A DNA stretch of 16,315 nt from an uncultured Porphyromonadaceae bacterium (lineage in GTDB: Bacteria > Bacteroidota > Bacteroidia > Bacteroidales > Muribaculaceae): positions 1 to 16,315 of the forward strand of contig CAMWIF010000013.1 in NCBI GenBank assembly GCA_947174225.1, read 5' to 3'. The translations under genes were made by a program, and so were the position numbers. Shown piece after piece: positions 15,624-16,315 of this stretch (its first letter is position 1; every line of letters starts with the position of its first letter). The notes beneath the pieces were generated by a model. It did not search any database. It had not been told where the DNA came from and saw only the letters and a program-made list of their open reading frames with translations.

Positions 15624-16315
15624 ATGAGTAGTATAAAGGAATATTTTTCGGAAGTGGGCAAGGGTCTCAAGAGCCTTGTCACCGGAATGGCTGTGACAGG
15701 CAAGGAGTTTGTCACACCCAAGATTACCGAGCAGTATCCGGAGAATCGAGCGACTCTCAACATCGCTGACCGTTTCAGGGCGGAGCTTACTCTCAAGTAT
15801 GACGCACAGGGACACCATAAGTGTATCGCTTGCGGCATATGCCAGATGAACTGTCCGAACGGCACGATACAGCTCACCACTAAGATGGTGGAGCTTCCGG
15901 ACGGCAAGAAGAAGAGAAAGCTCGACAAGTACATGTATGACCTTGGCAGCTGCACATTCTGTATGCTTTGCGTCACTACCTGTCCGCAGGATGCTCTTGA
16001 GTTTACTAACGATTTTGAGCAGGCCACATTCACACGTGGAGCCTTGATCAAGCAACTCAACTATCGTCCTGAACCCAAGGATGATGTGGCTGCTCCGGCA
16101 CCTAAGCCCGCTATGGATCCCGAGAAGCTTGCCAAGATAAAGGCTGAGGCTCTGGCTAAGGCTGCGAAGATTAAAGCTGAGAAGGAAGCTGCTGCTAAAG
16201 CCGCTGCCGCAGGGGCTGCTCCGGCTGCTCCGAAGCCGGCTGCCGCGCCCGAAGCCAAACCTGCTGCGGCTCCCGAGGCTAAGCCCGCTACCGATACCGC
16301 TAAAGAGGAAACTAA
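15624..16315 (+). CDS. nuoI: NADH-quinone oxidoreductase subunit I, 3' end beyond window
   Basis: An open frame with no stop before the window edge (230 complete codons plus 2 nt). The core (about 1-148) is the NuoI ferredoxin-like subunit, which passes electrons through clusters N6a and N6b to NuoB. It has two complete [4Fe-4S] motifs: Cys67-x2-Cys70-x2-Cys73-x3-Cys77-Pro and Cys110-x2-Cys113-x2-Cys116-x3-Cys120-Pro. From about residue 150 it continues as a tail of at least 80 residues, almost only Ala, Pro, Lys and Glu, with APEAKPAA-type repeats. That tail is not part of the standard subunit (about 180 aa in E. coli). It follows atpG by 41 nt and is cut off from nuoH by the ATP synthase genes. 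The start ATG at 15624 gives the expected N-terminus MSSIKEYF. Confidence 0.95.
   Translation, partial: MSSIKEYFSEVGKGLKSLVTGMAVTGKEFVTPKITEQYPENRATLNIADRFRAELTLKYDAQGHHKCIACGICQMNCPNGTIQLTTKMVELPDGKKKRKLDKYMYDLGSCTFCMLCVTTCPQDALEFTNDFEQATFTRGALIKQLNYRPEPKDDVAAPAPKPAMDPEKLAKIKAEALAKAAKIKAEKEAAAKAAAAGAAPAAPKPAAAPEAKPAAAPEAKPATDTAKEET

Overview
The window looks like chromosomal DNA from a Bacteroidota member, most likely order Bacteroidales. The evidence is the promoter style (TTTG, 19-20 nt spacer, TAnnTTTG), a fused nuoCD, no nuoEFG in the nuo cluster, an ATP synthase operon that starts with atpD-atpC, a short epsilon subunit, and an AtpB with a signal peptide and long N-terminal domain. A Muribaculaceae-like gut organism is a guess; I cannot fix the family by eye.

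Region 1 (about 1-4480) is a small envelope locus. A 16-bp perfect inverted repeat (52-67 and 225-240) encloses a consensus Bacteroidales promoter on the minus strand, pointing away from the genes. This is the layout of an invertible, phase-variable promoter captured in the OFF orientation. Downstream are a 157-aa protein of unknown function, a TonB-dependent outer-membrane receptor and a lipoprotein, closed by a strong intrinsic terminator with a UUCG loop (4452-4477). A second possible promoter lies directly in front of the receptor gene.

Region 2 (about 4541-16315, running off the right edge) is an energy-conservation supercluster behind one clear promoter (4541-4571): nuoA-nuoB-nuoCD-nuoH, then a complete F-type ATP synthase (atpD, C, B, E, F, H, A, G), then nuoI. 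The ATP synthase genes sit inside the complex I operon, between nuoH and nuoI. All genes are on the same strand, gaps are short, and I see no terminator or good promoter at either junction, so co-transcription of the proton pump and the proton-driven synthase is plausible. nuoJ-N presumably follow outside the window.

Complex I is the form without the NADH-oxidising module (no NuoE/F/G here), so its electron donor is uncertain. The c-subunit lacks the sodium-binding signature, which suggests proton coupling. NuoI carries an unusual Ala/Pro/Lys-rich C-terminal tail. An 11-bp hairpin without a U-tract lies between atpA and atpG and may be an mRNA processing or stability element.
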